Of a stretch of 64,000 nt of DNA, positions 33,047 through 40,553 are shown in pieces; positions within the stretch are counted from its first letter, which is position 1; each line of letters begins with the position of its first letter. The notes under the pieces were generated by a model that searched no databases, was not told the DNA's origin, and saw only the letters and a list, made by a program, of their open reading frames with translations. A program made the position numbers and the translations under genes. The DNA comes from DASWJS01 sp036397035 (lineage in GTDB: Bacteria; Actinomycetota; AC-67), in assembly GCA_036397035.1 (NCBI GenBank), contig DASWJS010000018.1, positions 1 through 64,000 of the forward strand. The letters run 5' to 3'.

Positions 33047-34433
33047 CGGGCGGGCAATGGAAACGGCGGCTCGTCGCCGGTTCCGACCCTACGATAACTA
33101 CAGCCCCGCACGGGTGGCGTTCATCGATGTACTGCCGGCCCATTGGAAGAGCAGCCGGCTCAAGATGGTCGCGGATGTGCGTCTCAGCAACGTGGATAAG
33201 AAGTCCGTCGCGGGCGAGCCGCCGGTACGGCTTTGTAACTACACAGACGTCTACTACAACGAGAAGATCACAGAGGCGATCGAGTTCATGCCCGCCACCG
33301 CAACCGACGATCAAGTTGCCCGCTTTGGCCTCCGCAAGGGCGACGTTCTGATCACCAAGGACTCCGAGTCCTGGTCTGATATCGCAGTGCCAGCGGTCGT
33401 GATGGAGGACCTTGAAGGCGTTCTCTGTGGATACCACCTTGCCCAGGTTCGGCCGGGCCCATGGGTGGAGGGTCGCTTTCTTGCGCGCGCGTTCGCTTCC
33501 GAGGGCATCCGTGATCAGTTCTTCGTAGCGGCCAACGGCATCACCCGCTATGGGCTCTCTGTCGACGACATCGTTTCCGCTTGGTTTCCGGTTCCGCCCC
33601 TCGACGAGCAGGCGGCCATCGCAGACTTTCTCGATCGCGAGACCGCGAAGATCGACGTGCTCATCGCCGAGAAGCAGCGACTGATCGACCTCCTCCAGGA
33701 GAAGCGTACGGCGCTCATCACGCGCGCCGTGACCAAGGGAATCGACTCCTCGGTCCCGATGAAAGACTCCGGTATCGACTGGCTCGGCGAGATCCCCTCG
33801 CATTGGGATGCCAAGCCCCTCAGGCTCCTTGCGCGACCCGGCTACAAGACCTTCACTGACGGCGATTGGATCGAGGCTCCGTTCATACGCTCCGACGGCA
33901 TACGGCTAATTCAGACGGGGAACATAGGGGTAGGTCGTTACAAGGAGCAAGGGTACCGTTACATCGACGAGGAAACATTCTCGTCGCTCCGGTGTACCGA
34001 GGTAGAACCCGGCGACGTCCTCATATGTAGGCTGGCTGACCCTGTTGGGCGCGCGTGTCTTACGCCGACGCTTGGAGTTCGCATGATCACATCAGTCGAC
34101 GTATGTATTCTGAAGCACGCAAAACAGAGTGTGGGCCCATTCATTGTTTACGCGCTCTCGAACCCGAACTACCTATCATGGATGGGGGCTATCTGCAGAG
34201 GCGGCACACGCGATCGTGTCAGCAGATCGATGCTCGGTTCAATCCGCGTCCAAGTCCCTCCGGTCGAAGAACAGCAGGAGATCGTTGATTACCTGAATCA
34301 GCAGACTGCGGGGATCGACTCGCTTATCAGCCGCATCCTGAATGGGATCTCATCTCTGGAAGAACACCGAACTGCTCTGATCTCGGCCGCGGTGACAGGA
34401 AAGATCGACGTCCAAGCGGAGGGGGTGGCATGA
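33039..34433 (+). CDS. hsdS: type I restriction-modification system, specificity subunit S
   Basis: A 464-residue protein with the two-fold HsdS design. Target-recognition domain 1 (about 20-180) is followed by a conserved helix region (PPLDEQAAIADFLDRETAKID); domain 2 (about 235-400) is followed by a second helix region (PPVEEQQEIVDYLNQQTAGID). It sets the split DNA target sequence. GTG 33039 is supported by GGGAGG 5 nt upstream. The second domain (about 33840-34260) is clearly lower in GC and rich in ATA, AGG and CTA codons, as if exchanged from another genome. Confidence 0.93.
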   Translation: MASGRAMETAARRRFRPYDNYSPARVAFIDVLPAHWKSSRLKMVADVRLSNVDKKSVAGEPPVRLCNYTDVYYNEKITEAIEFMPATATDDQVARFGLRKGDVLITKDSESWSDIAVPAVVMEDLEGVLCGYHLAQVRPGPWVEGRFLARAFASEGIRDQFFVAANGITRYGLSVDDIVSAWFPVPPLDEQAAIADFLDRETAKIDVLIAEKQRLIDLLQEKRTALITRAVTKGIDSSVPMKDSGIDWLGEIPSHWDAKPLRLLARPGYKTFTDGDWIEAPFIRSDGIRLIQTGNIGVGRYKEQGYRYIDEETFSSLRCTEVEPGDVLICRLADPVGRACLTPTLGVRMITSVDVCILKHAKQSVGPFIVYALSNPNYLSWMGAICRGGTRDRVSRSMLGSIRVQVPPVEEQQEIVDYLNQQTAGIDSLISRILNGISSLEEHRTALISAAVTGKIDVQAEGVA

Positions 34434-37400
34434 CGGTCTGGGTGTCGGAACTGAGGTTTGAGGAGGCCATCGAGTGGGAGCTCCTTCGAAGTGGCCCGGA
34501 CGCGCTCGAGCCTGATGCAGCCAAGAGCGGTGAACCTCCCGCACCTTACGGTGACGAGCCCGTTCCTGGCGGATACCACAGGCGGCGCCCACAGGACTAC
34601 GACCGCGCGATCTGTCTCGTCCCTAAAGACGTGATCGACTTCATCCTTGCGACGCAGCCCAAGGAATGGGAGCGGCTTGGCCAGCATCACGGTGCCGAGG
34701 TGAAGGAGCGCTTCCTCGGCCGGCTCTCGCGAGAGATCGGGCGCCGAGGCTCGCTCGACGTGCTTCGCAATGGCATGAAGGACTCGGGGTGCAAGTTCCG
34801 ACTCGCGTATTTCCGTCCTGCGAGCGGACTCAACGAGGAGGTTCAGCGGCTGCACGCGGCCAACATCTTCTCGGTGGTTCGTCAGCTCCGCTATAGCGAG
34901 AAGACCGACCACGAGCTGGACCTGACGATCTCCCTCAACGGACTACCTATCTTCACGGCCGAGCTGAAGAACCCTCTCAACGCTCAGACCGTGGAAGACG
35001 CGATCCGCCAGTACGCGACCGATCGTGATCCGCGCGAGCCCCTCTTCACGTATGGACGGTGCCTCGCCCACTTCGCGGTCGATCCGGAGCTGGTCTTCGT
35101 CACGACCCACCTGCGTGCCGCGAACACCAGGTTCCTGCCCCTCAACCAGGGGCGCTACGGCGGCGCCGGCAACCCACCTGTTCCACCCACTCAGGACGGC
35201 TACGCGACGGCCTACCTGTGGGAGCGGATCTGGGCGCGGGACAGCGTGCTCGACCTCATACGTCAGTTCATCCACGAGGTCGAAGAGGAGGACGAGCGCG
35301 GGCGAAAGACCGGCAAGCGGTTCCTGATCTTCCCGCGCTATCAGCAGCTCGACGCCGTACGCTCGCTCGTTTCGCACGCGCGAGCGCACGGGACCGGCCA
35401 GCGGTACCTGATTCAGCATTCGGCCGGGAGCGGCAAGAGCTTCACGATCGGCTGGCTGGCGCACCAGCTCTCCACTCTGCACGATCGCGAGGACCGGCGG
35501 GTGTTCGACTCCATCGTGGTCGTGACCGACCGGCGAGTCCTCGATCGGCAGCTCCAGAGCACCGTCCGCCAGTTCGAGCAGACACTCGGGGTTGTGGAGA
35601 ACATCGACAAGACGTCCCGCCAGCTCCGCGACGCGCTGGAGTCGGGCAAGACGATCATCGTCACCACCCTGCAGAAGTTCCCGGTGATCGCCGAGGAGAT
35701 CGGAGCGCTTCCGGGCCAGCGCTTCGCCGTGATCGTCGATGAGGCTCACTCCTCGCAGAGCGGGGAGAGCACCAAGAGCCTCAAGAAGACGCTGAAGGTG
35801 GAGGATCTCGAGGACGCCGAACGCGAGGAGCAGGACGCGCAGAGCCCCGAGGACGAGATCGAGGATGCGGTCATGGAGGAGATCCGCGCGCGCGGCCCGC
35901 TTCCCAACCTCTCGATCTTCGCGTTCACCGCTACGCCGAAGCCCAAGACCCTTGAACTGTTCGGCCGCAAGCGGCCCGACGGGAAGTTCGAGCCGTTCCA
36001 CCTGTACACGATGCGTCAGGCGATCGAAGAAGGCTTCATCCTCGACGTGCTCGAGAACTACACGACGTACCGTGCCTACTGGCGGCTGCTCAAGACGATC
36101 GAGGACGACCCGCGTTACGACAAGAAGAAGGCGCAGTACCTGCTGAAGTCCTTCGTCGAGGTGCATCCGCAGGCGATCGCCGAGAAGGTCCGCATCATGG
36201 TCGAGCACTTCGCGGCACAGGTGCAGAACGAGATCGGGGGCAAGGCGAAGGCGATGATCGTCACGCGGTCTCGCCTGCATGCGGTGCGATACAAGCTCGC
36301 CGTCGATGCCTATCTGAGGGAGCAGGGGTATCCGTGGAAGGCGCTGGTCGCCTTCTCCGGTTCGGTTCAGGACGGAGGCCAGTCCTACACCGAGTCCGGC
36401 ATGAACTCGGCCGGAAGTGACCATACGATCGGAGAGAAGCAGACCGCTGCCGAGTTCGACAAGCCCGCCTACCGGTTCCTCATCGTCGCGAACAAGTTCC
36501 AGACCGGCTTCGACCAGCCGCTCCTGCACACGATGTACGTCGACAAGAAGCTGGGGGGCGTCAACGCAGTCCAGACCCTGTCGCGGCTCAACCGCACTCA
36601 TCCGGAGAAGCGGGGAACGATGGTCCTGGATTTCGCCAACGACGCCGAGGACATCCGTGCCGCGTTCGAGCCCTACTACGAGACCACGCTGCTCTCTGAG
36701 GCGACCGACCCGAACCTGCTGTACGAGATCCAGAGCCTGCTGCTGGACTTCGGCATCTACACTGAAGCCGACGTCGAGGCCTTCGCCCGCGTGTACTTCG
36801 ATCGCTCCGCGACGCAGGATCGGCTGTACGCGGCGCTCTCTGACGTGCGCGCGCGATTCGGCGATCTGTCGCGAGACGGGCAGAACGATGTACGTCGCGG
36901 TCTGACTGACTACGTGCGCCTCTACGTCTTCCTCTCGCAGGTGCTGACGTTTGCCGATGCCGATCTGGAGAAGCTGTACGTCTTTGCACGCTGTCTGCGG
37001 CGTCTCATCCCTGCTGACAACGAGCAGCTCCCCCGCGAGGTGCAGCAGAACATCGACATGGAGTCGTATCGGATCCAGGAGACGAGCCGGGGCAAGATCC
37101 CGCTCGAGCGGCGGGCAGGTCAGCTCGACCCGATGCGGACGAACGACCGTCGGAGCGCCTCGGATGAGGACCTTGAGCCGCTCTCTCAGATCATCGCCGA
37201 CCTGAACGAGCGCTTCGGCCTTGACCTCGGCCCGGAGCACCGGGTCACCCTCGAGCAGATCCGCGACGCGCTCGACAGTGATTCAGGACTCGACGCCAGC
37301 GCGCGTGTCAACACGCGGGAGAACGTGCGGCTCACCTTCGACCCGAAGGTCGAGGACAAGATCCAGGAGATCGTTGAGACCAACTTCGACTTCTACAAGC

Positions 37401-37966
37401 GGATCACCGACGATCCGGGCTTCGGTCAAGCGCTCAAGAACCTGCTCTTCGATGACTACATCCGCCGCCATCGGCGCGCGGAGGAGCTGCTCAAGCTCCA
37501 GGAGTCCAAGACCCTGGAGTTCAAGTCCAGCCTCCGGTGGGACCTGAAGGAGGATCGCAAGGACGACACGAACATCACGCATGCAGTCCTCAAGACCATC
37601 GCGGCCTTCCTGAACACCGAAGGCGGCGACCTCCTGATCGGCGTGGCGGATGACCGAACCGTGCTGGGGATCGACCACGATCGGCTCGACGACGAGGACA
37701 AGTTCATGCGTCACCTGACCCAAGTCGTGCGCAACGGGCTCGGCGACCGCGCCGCAACGTGCATCGACCCAACGACCCAGATCGTCGAAGGCAAGACCAT
37801 CTGCCTCGTCTCATGCCAGCGGAGCCCAGAGCCGGTGTTCCTGAAGTGGAAGGGTCTCGAAGATGCTTCCCAGGGCGATTTCTACGTCCGCACCGGCCCT
37901 GGAACCGTCCGACTAGATTCTGCCAACACGGCAGAGTTCATCAGGACCCGTTTCGACGCCGAGTAA
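34430..37966 (+). CDS. hsdR: type I restriction-modification system, restriction subunit R, with C-terminal AlbA_2/Schlafen-like domain
   Basis: An 1178-residue protein. An N-terminal PD-(D/E)XK nuclease (Asp164, Glu178-x-Lys180) is followed by the SF2 translocase with Walker A HSAGSGKS (330-337), DEAH (437-440) and TATPK (501-505), then NRTHPEKRG in the second RecA domain and a helical region. From about residue 1020 there is an additional module, ESKTLEFKSSLRW...FLNTEGGDLLIGV, characteristic of the AlbA_2/Schlafen putative DNA-binding domain. Standard HsdR ends before it. ATGA overlap with hsdS. Confidence 0.93.
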   Translation: MTVWVSELRFEEAIEWELLRSGPDALEPDAAKSGEPPAPYGDEPVPGGYHRRRPQDYDRAICLVPKDVIDFILATQPKEWERLGQHHGAEVKERFLGRLSREIGRRGSLDVLRNGMKDSGCKFRLAYFRPASGLNEEVQRLHAANIFSVVRQLRYSEKTDHELDLTISLNGLPIFTAELKNPLNAQTVEDAIRQYATDRDPREPLFTYGRCLAHFAVDPELVFVTTHLRAANTRFLPLNQGRYGGAGNPPVPPTQDGYATAYLWERIWARDSVLDLIRQFIHEVEEEDERGRKTGKRFLIFPRYQQLDAVRSLVSHARAHGTGQRYLIQHSAGSGKSFTIGWLAHQLSTLHDREDRRVFDSIVVVTDRRVLDRQLQSTVRQFEQTLGVVENIDKTSRQLRDALESGKTIIVTTLQKFPVIAEEIGALPGQRFAVIVDEAHSSQSGESTKSLKKTLKVEDLEDAEREEQDAQSPEDEIEDAVMEEIRARGPLPNLSIFAFTATPKPKTLELFGRKRPDGKFEPFHLYTMRQAIEEGFILDVLENYTTYRAYWRLLKTIEDDPRYDKKKAQYLLKSFVEVHPQAIAEKVRIMVEHFAAQVQNEIGGKAKAMIVTRSRLHAVRYKLAVDAYLREQGYPWKALVAFSGSVQDGGQSYTESGMNSAGSDHTIGEKQTAAEFDKPAYRFLIVANKFQTGFDQPLLHTMYVDKKLGGVNAVQTLSRLNRTHPEKRGTMVLDFANDAEDIRAAFEPYYETTLLSEATDPNLLYEIQSLLLDFGIYTEADVEAFARVYFDRSATQDRLYAALSDVRARFGDLSRDGQNDVRRGLTDYVRLYVFLSQVLTFADADLEKLYVFARCLRRLIPADNEQLPREVQQNIDMESYRIQETSRGKIPLERRAGQLDPMRTNDRRSASDEDLEPLSQIIADLNERFGLDLGPEHRVTLEQIRDALDSDSGLDASARVNTRENVRLTFDPKVEDKIQEIVETNFDFYKRITDDPGFGQALKNLLFDDYIRRHRRAEELLKLQESKTLEFKSSLRWDLKEDRKDDTNITHAVLKTIAAFLNTEGGDLLIGVADDRTVLGIDHDRLDDEDKFMRHLTQVVRNGLGDRAATCIDPTTQIVEGKTICLVSCQRSPEPVFLKWKGLEDASQGDFYVRTGPGTVRLDSANTAEFIRTRFDAE

Positions 37967-37976
37967 GAAGGAACCC

Positions 37977-38678
37977 ATGCCTTCTGTTTCGATTCGCAAA
38001 TTCGAACCGCCCGAGGCGGACTGCGCCGAAACTTCGAAGGCGCGAACAATCCTGAAACATGCTCACGATGCTGCAGAAGGATTCATCGACTCATTCTCGG
38101 CTGTCCGACGCGATCGCGGCGCGGGGCAAGGGACGACCAGAGACGAGGAACAGGATCTCTTGCGGGCATCGGTTGTGTTCGCTGCCGCTGGACTGGACTC
38201 GACGCTCAAACAGCTGATCCGCGACGGGCTCCCGCGCCTCGTTCAGGTTGATGAGGACGTGAGAAATGGGCTTGAGACATTCATCGCCAGACAACTTCGA
38301 GGCGAGCCCGGTGACGGTGAGGCTGCAGCGGGGAGAAGATTCCTCGCCAAGATCTTGGCGGCACCCTCCCGACTGGACGAACTGATCGAGCAGTACATCC
38401 TTGACCTCACCGGTTCGAGTCTGCAATCGGCTGACGAGCTTGCGAAGGCTTCGGTTGCTCTGGGCCTCAAAGTAGCCGAGATAGGAATCGACAAGTCAGG
38501 GTTGAAGCCCATTTTCGATATTAGGAATCAGATAATCCACGAGCTTGACATCAAACTGACGGCGCCAAACCGAAACCGCGCAAGCCGTTCACGGGCCGCC
38601 ATGGTGCGACACTCAAACACGCTCCTGGAGTTGGGCGAGAGGATACTGCTGGCTGTGGAAGCCAAGTTCGAGGCTTGA
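37977..38678 (+). CDS. HEPN-like protein at the end of the RM operon
   Basis: A 233-residue helical protein with no match I can name. Near the C-terminus is IRNQIIHELD: Arg183-x4-His188, the RX4-6H motif of HEPN ribonucleases, on a helix in the expected position. Upstream helices (RASVVFAAAGLDSTLKQLIRDGL) fit a HEPN bundle. HEPN proteins are common RNase effectors in defence loci. It starts 10 bases after hsdR, so it is probably co-transcribed. The motif alone is short, so this is a hypothesis. Confidence 0.55.
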   Translation: MPSVSIRKFEPPEADCAETSKARTILKHAHDAAEGFIDSFSAVRRDRGAGQGTTRDEEQDLLRASVVFAAAGLDSTLKQLIRDGLPRLVQVDEDVRNGLETFIARQLRGEPGDGEAAAGRRFLAKILAAPSRLDELIEQYILDLTGSSLQSADELAKASVALGLKVAEIGIDKSGLKPIFDIRNQIIHELDIKLTAPNRNRASRSRAAMVRHSNTLLELGERILLAVEAKFEA

Positions 38679-38827
38679 GGAAGCCATCTATGAAGGACGG
38701 ACGGCGGCAGTCTGCTCCTCACCCTCGACGGATGCCCGTGGCGGTTGACCTTCAACCGGCCGGCTGGGAGCATCTCGCCGACACATGGTGGTTGGCCGGC
38801 GCTGAGAAACGCGAAGGAGGCGCGCCG

Positions 38828-39016
38828 ATGACGAGTCGAGCGGATCGAGATCGGATGTGGGCTGAGGCGCAGCGGCGCTGCCGCCTGTCGTGGGAGGCGT
38901 TGTCGATGGCGAAGGAGTTGGGGCTCGCAACGCAGAGGTCGGCGGTTCGAATCCGCCTCACCTCCACCGAATCACATCTGTGTACTTTGGGAATCGGTCT
39001 CCGGCTGAGCGACTGA
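38828..39016 (+). pseudogene. small conserved island gene truncated at the attachment repeat
   Basis: A strong GAAGGAGG lies 8 nt before ATG 38828. The frame begins MTSRADRDRMWAEAQRRCRLSWE and continues EALSMAKELGL, resembling small uncharacterised mobile-element proteins with an RCRL...MARELGL signature. At 38925 the frame enters the tRNA-derived repeat and encodes antisense-like junk to 39016. The gene therefore seems cut by the recombination that made the repeat. The frame is open further upstream to 38690. Confidence 0.5.
38925..38968 (+). repeat. attR1: second copy of the tRNA-Ala 3' end
   Basis: The first 32 bases are identical to 28075-28106, followed by one extra C and then 11 identical bases (TCACCTCCACC). 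No tRNA 5' half precedes it, so it is not a gene. Confidence 0.9.
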
Positions 39017-39087
39017 TCCACCAGCGGAGGGCGACGAATCCGCCAGACGTGAGCGACGAATCCGCCACCAAGCGGTACGATCGCTTC

Positions 39088-40344
39088 ATGTCCAATACGA
39101 AGGCGGCCAGACCCCTGCTCCCCCGCCACGCCTCCTCGGAAGTCAAACGCGCCCTCCATGACACGCGCGTCGTCCTGATAAATGGCGCCCGACAAGTCGG
39201 CAAGAGCACCCTTGCCGCCGAGGTGCTCCGTGGGCAGCGAGGAGCGCGTCAGCTCACCCTCGACGACCAGCCGGTTCTTGAGGCCGCACGTGCCGATCCC
39301 GTCTCATTCGTTCGGCACGAGGGCACCTTGCTCATCGACGAAGTGCAACGCGTCCCGGAGTTGTTCCTGGCTATCAAGGCGGCCGTCGATCGAGATGTCC
39401 GGCCCGGCCAGTTCCTGCTTACCGGGTCGGCGCAGGTTCTTTCACTTCCTCGACTCTCTGACTCGCTGGCAGGGCGCATGGAGATAGTCGAGCTTTGGCC
39501 GTTGTCGCAGGGCGAGCTTCGACGCCGGCGGGAGCGATTTGTCGACGAGCTACTTGCGGGGGGATCAATGCTTCACGTTCAAGGCTCGCTCGAGAAACAT
39601 GACTATCTGGAGTTGGCCGTGGCCGGCGGCTTTCCGGAGGCCGCTCGTCGAGCCCCGGATCGTCGCGCTCGCTGGTTCGAGTCCTACGTCCGAACCCTCG
39701 TCCAGCGAGATATCAAGGAGCTTGCGGATATCGAGCGCCTCGGTGAGGTCCCACGGATCCTGCGCCTCCTAGCCGCGCGCACCGCTGGCGTTCTCAACCT
39801 TGACGCACTTGCTCGTGATTGCAGAATGGCGCCATCCACTCTTCGGCGGTACTTGAGCCTGCTCGAAACGGCGTTCATCTTCACGGCGGTTCCGGCCTGG
39901 TCGAACAACAAGACGACGCGCCTTGTCCGCTCGCCAAAGATCTTTCTATCCGACAGCGGACTCGCCGCCCATCTACTGGGTGCGACCGCAACGAGCCTTG
40001 CTCGACCGACCGGAAGCGCCGGTCAAGTTCTCGAGACCTTCATCACCATGGAGCTTCGGCGTCAGGTCGGATGGAGCAAGGAGCGAGCATCGCTGTACCA
40101 CATGCGAACGAAAGAACACCTCGAAGTTGACGTTGTGATCGAAGCCGCGGATGGACGAGTGAGCGGGGTTGAGGTCAAGGCCGCGGCCACCGTTGGCAGC
40201 GCTGACTTCGCCGGCTTGCGCTATCTGGCCAACAAGACCAACGAGGCCTTCGCATGCGGCGTCGTCCTCTACACGGGAGTCGAGCCCTTGACCTTTGGGA
40301 GCAATCTGTTTGCGATCCCGATGAGTTCGGTGTGGGAGTCATAG
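39088..40344 (+). CDS. AAA ATPase of the DUF4143 family
   Basis: A 418-residue protein. Walker A is NGARQVGKST, Walker B is LLIDEVQRVPEL, and a sensor-like LLTGSAQ follows. The C-terminal DUF4143 part contains KIFLSDSGLAAHLLG and a nuclease-like EVDVVIEAADGRVSGVEVKA stretch. Such ATPases are frequent in islands, often near toxin-antitoxin genes; their function is unclear. It is the only gene of segment 2, between attR1 and attR2. ATG 39088 is preceded by a region without a strong Shine-Dalgarno sequence. Confidence 0.85.
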   Translation: MSNTKAARPLLPRHASSEVKRALHDTRVVLINGARQVGKSTLAAEVLRGQRGARQLTLDDQPVLEAARADPVSFVRHEGTLLIDEVQRVPELFLAIKAAVDRDVRPGQFLLTGSAQVLSLPRLSDSLAGRMEIVELWPLSQGELRRRRERFVDELLAGGSMLHVQGSLEKHDYLELAVAGGFPEAARRAPDRRARWFESYVRTLVQRDIKELADIERLGEVPRILRLLAARTAGVLNLDALARDCRMAPSTLRRYLSLLETAFIFTAVPAWSNNKTTRLVRSPKIFLSDSGLAAHLLGATATSLARPTGSAGQVLETFITMELRRQVGWSKERASLYHMRTKEHLEVDVVIEAADGRVSGVEVKAAATVGSADFAGLRYLANKTNEAFACGVVLYTGVEPLTFGSNLFAIPMSSVWES

Positions 40345-40388
40345 AAACCGGCGAGCAGCAGGAGGCGTGGGAACCGTTTCGGATAGTG

Positions 40389-40403
40389 TCCGCTCACCTC
40401 CAC
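40389..40403 (+). repeat. attR2: short third copy of the tRNA-Ala 3' end
   Basis: TCCGCTCACCTCCAC is identical to 28102-28116 of the tRNA, without the extra C of attR1. It lies just after the last island gene. A 15-bp match at this spot is unlikely by chance. Confidence 0.6.
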
Positions 40404-40553
40404 TCTTCAGGCCCTTCGAACGATGAGAGTTCGGCGCCGCTGTGCCAGGTGTCCTCGTACTTGAGCGTCTCCTCGACGCGCCGTGCCTGAGACCCCGCGG
40501 ATATGACGGGTGCGATGTGGCGCGACATCGCCTGAGGCGGTCTGCGTGCCTCG

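Larger units (their letters stand above)
28075..40403 (+). mobile_element. tRNA-Ala genomic island carrying a defence operon (two tandem or nested segments)
   Basis: Bounded by the tRNA-Ala gene on the left and by a 15-bp copy of the tRNA 3' end on the right. A longer copy at 38925-38968 divides it into segment 1 (28119-38924: type I RM, AbiE, HEPN-like genes) and segment 2 (38969-40388: DUF4143 ATPase). No integrase, transposase or phage gene is visible, so it is either a decayed island or one moved in trans. Parts, especially in hsdS, have lower GC and rarer codons than the flanks. Confidence 0.75.

Noticed and set aside
38925..38968. Second tRNA-Ala gene
   Set aside because: Only the 3' half is present and one base is inserted; no acceptor 5' strand or D arm precedes it.
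38890..39087. Upstream extension of the DUF4143 ATPase frame
   Set aside because: It translates the tRNA-derived repeat (NAEVGGSNPPHLH), so it is not protein-coding; the gene starts at 39088.
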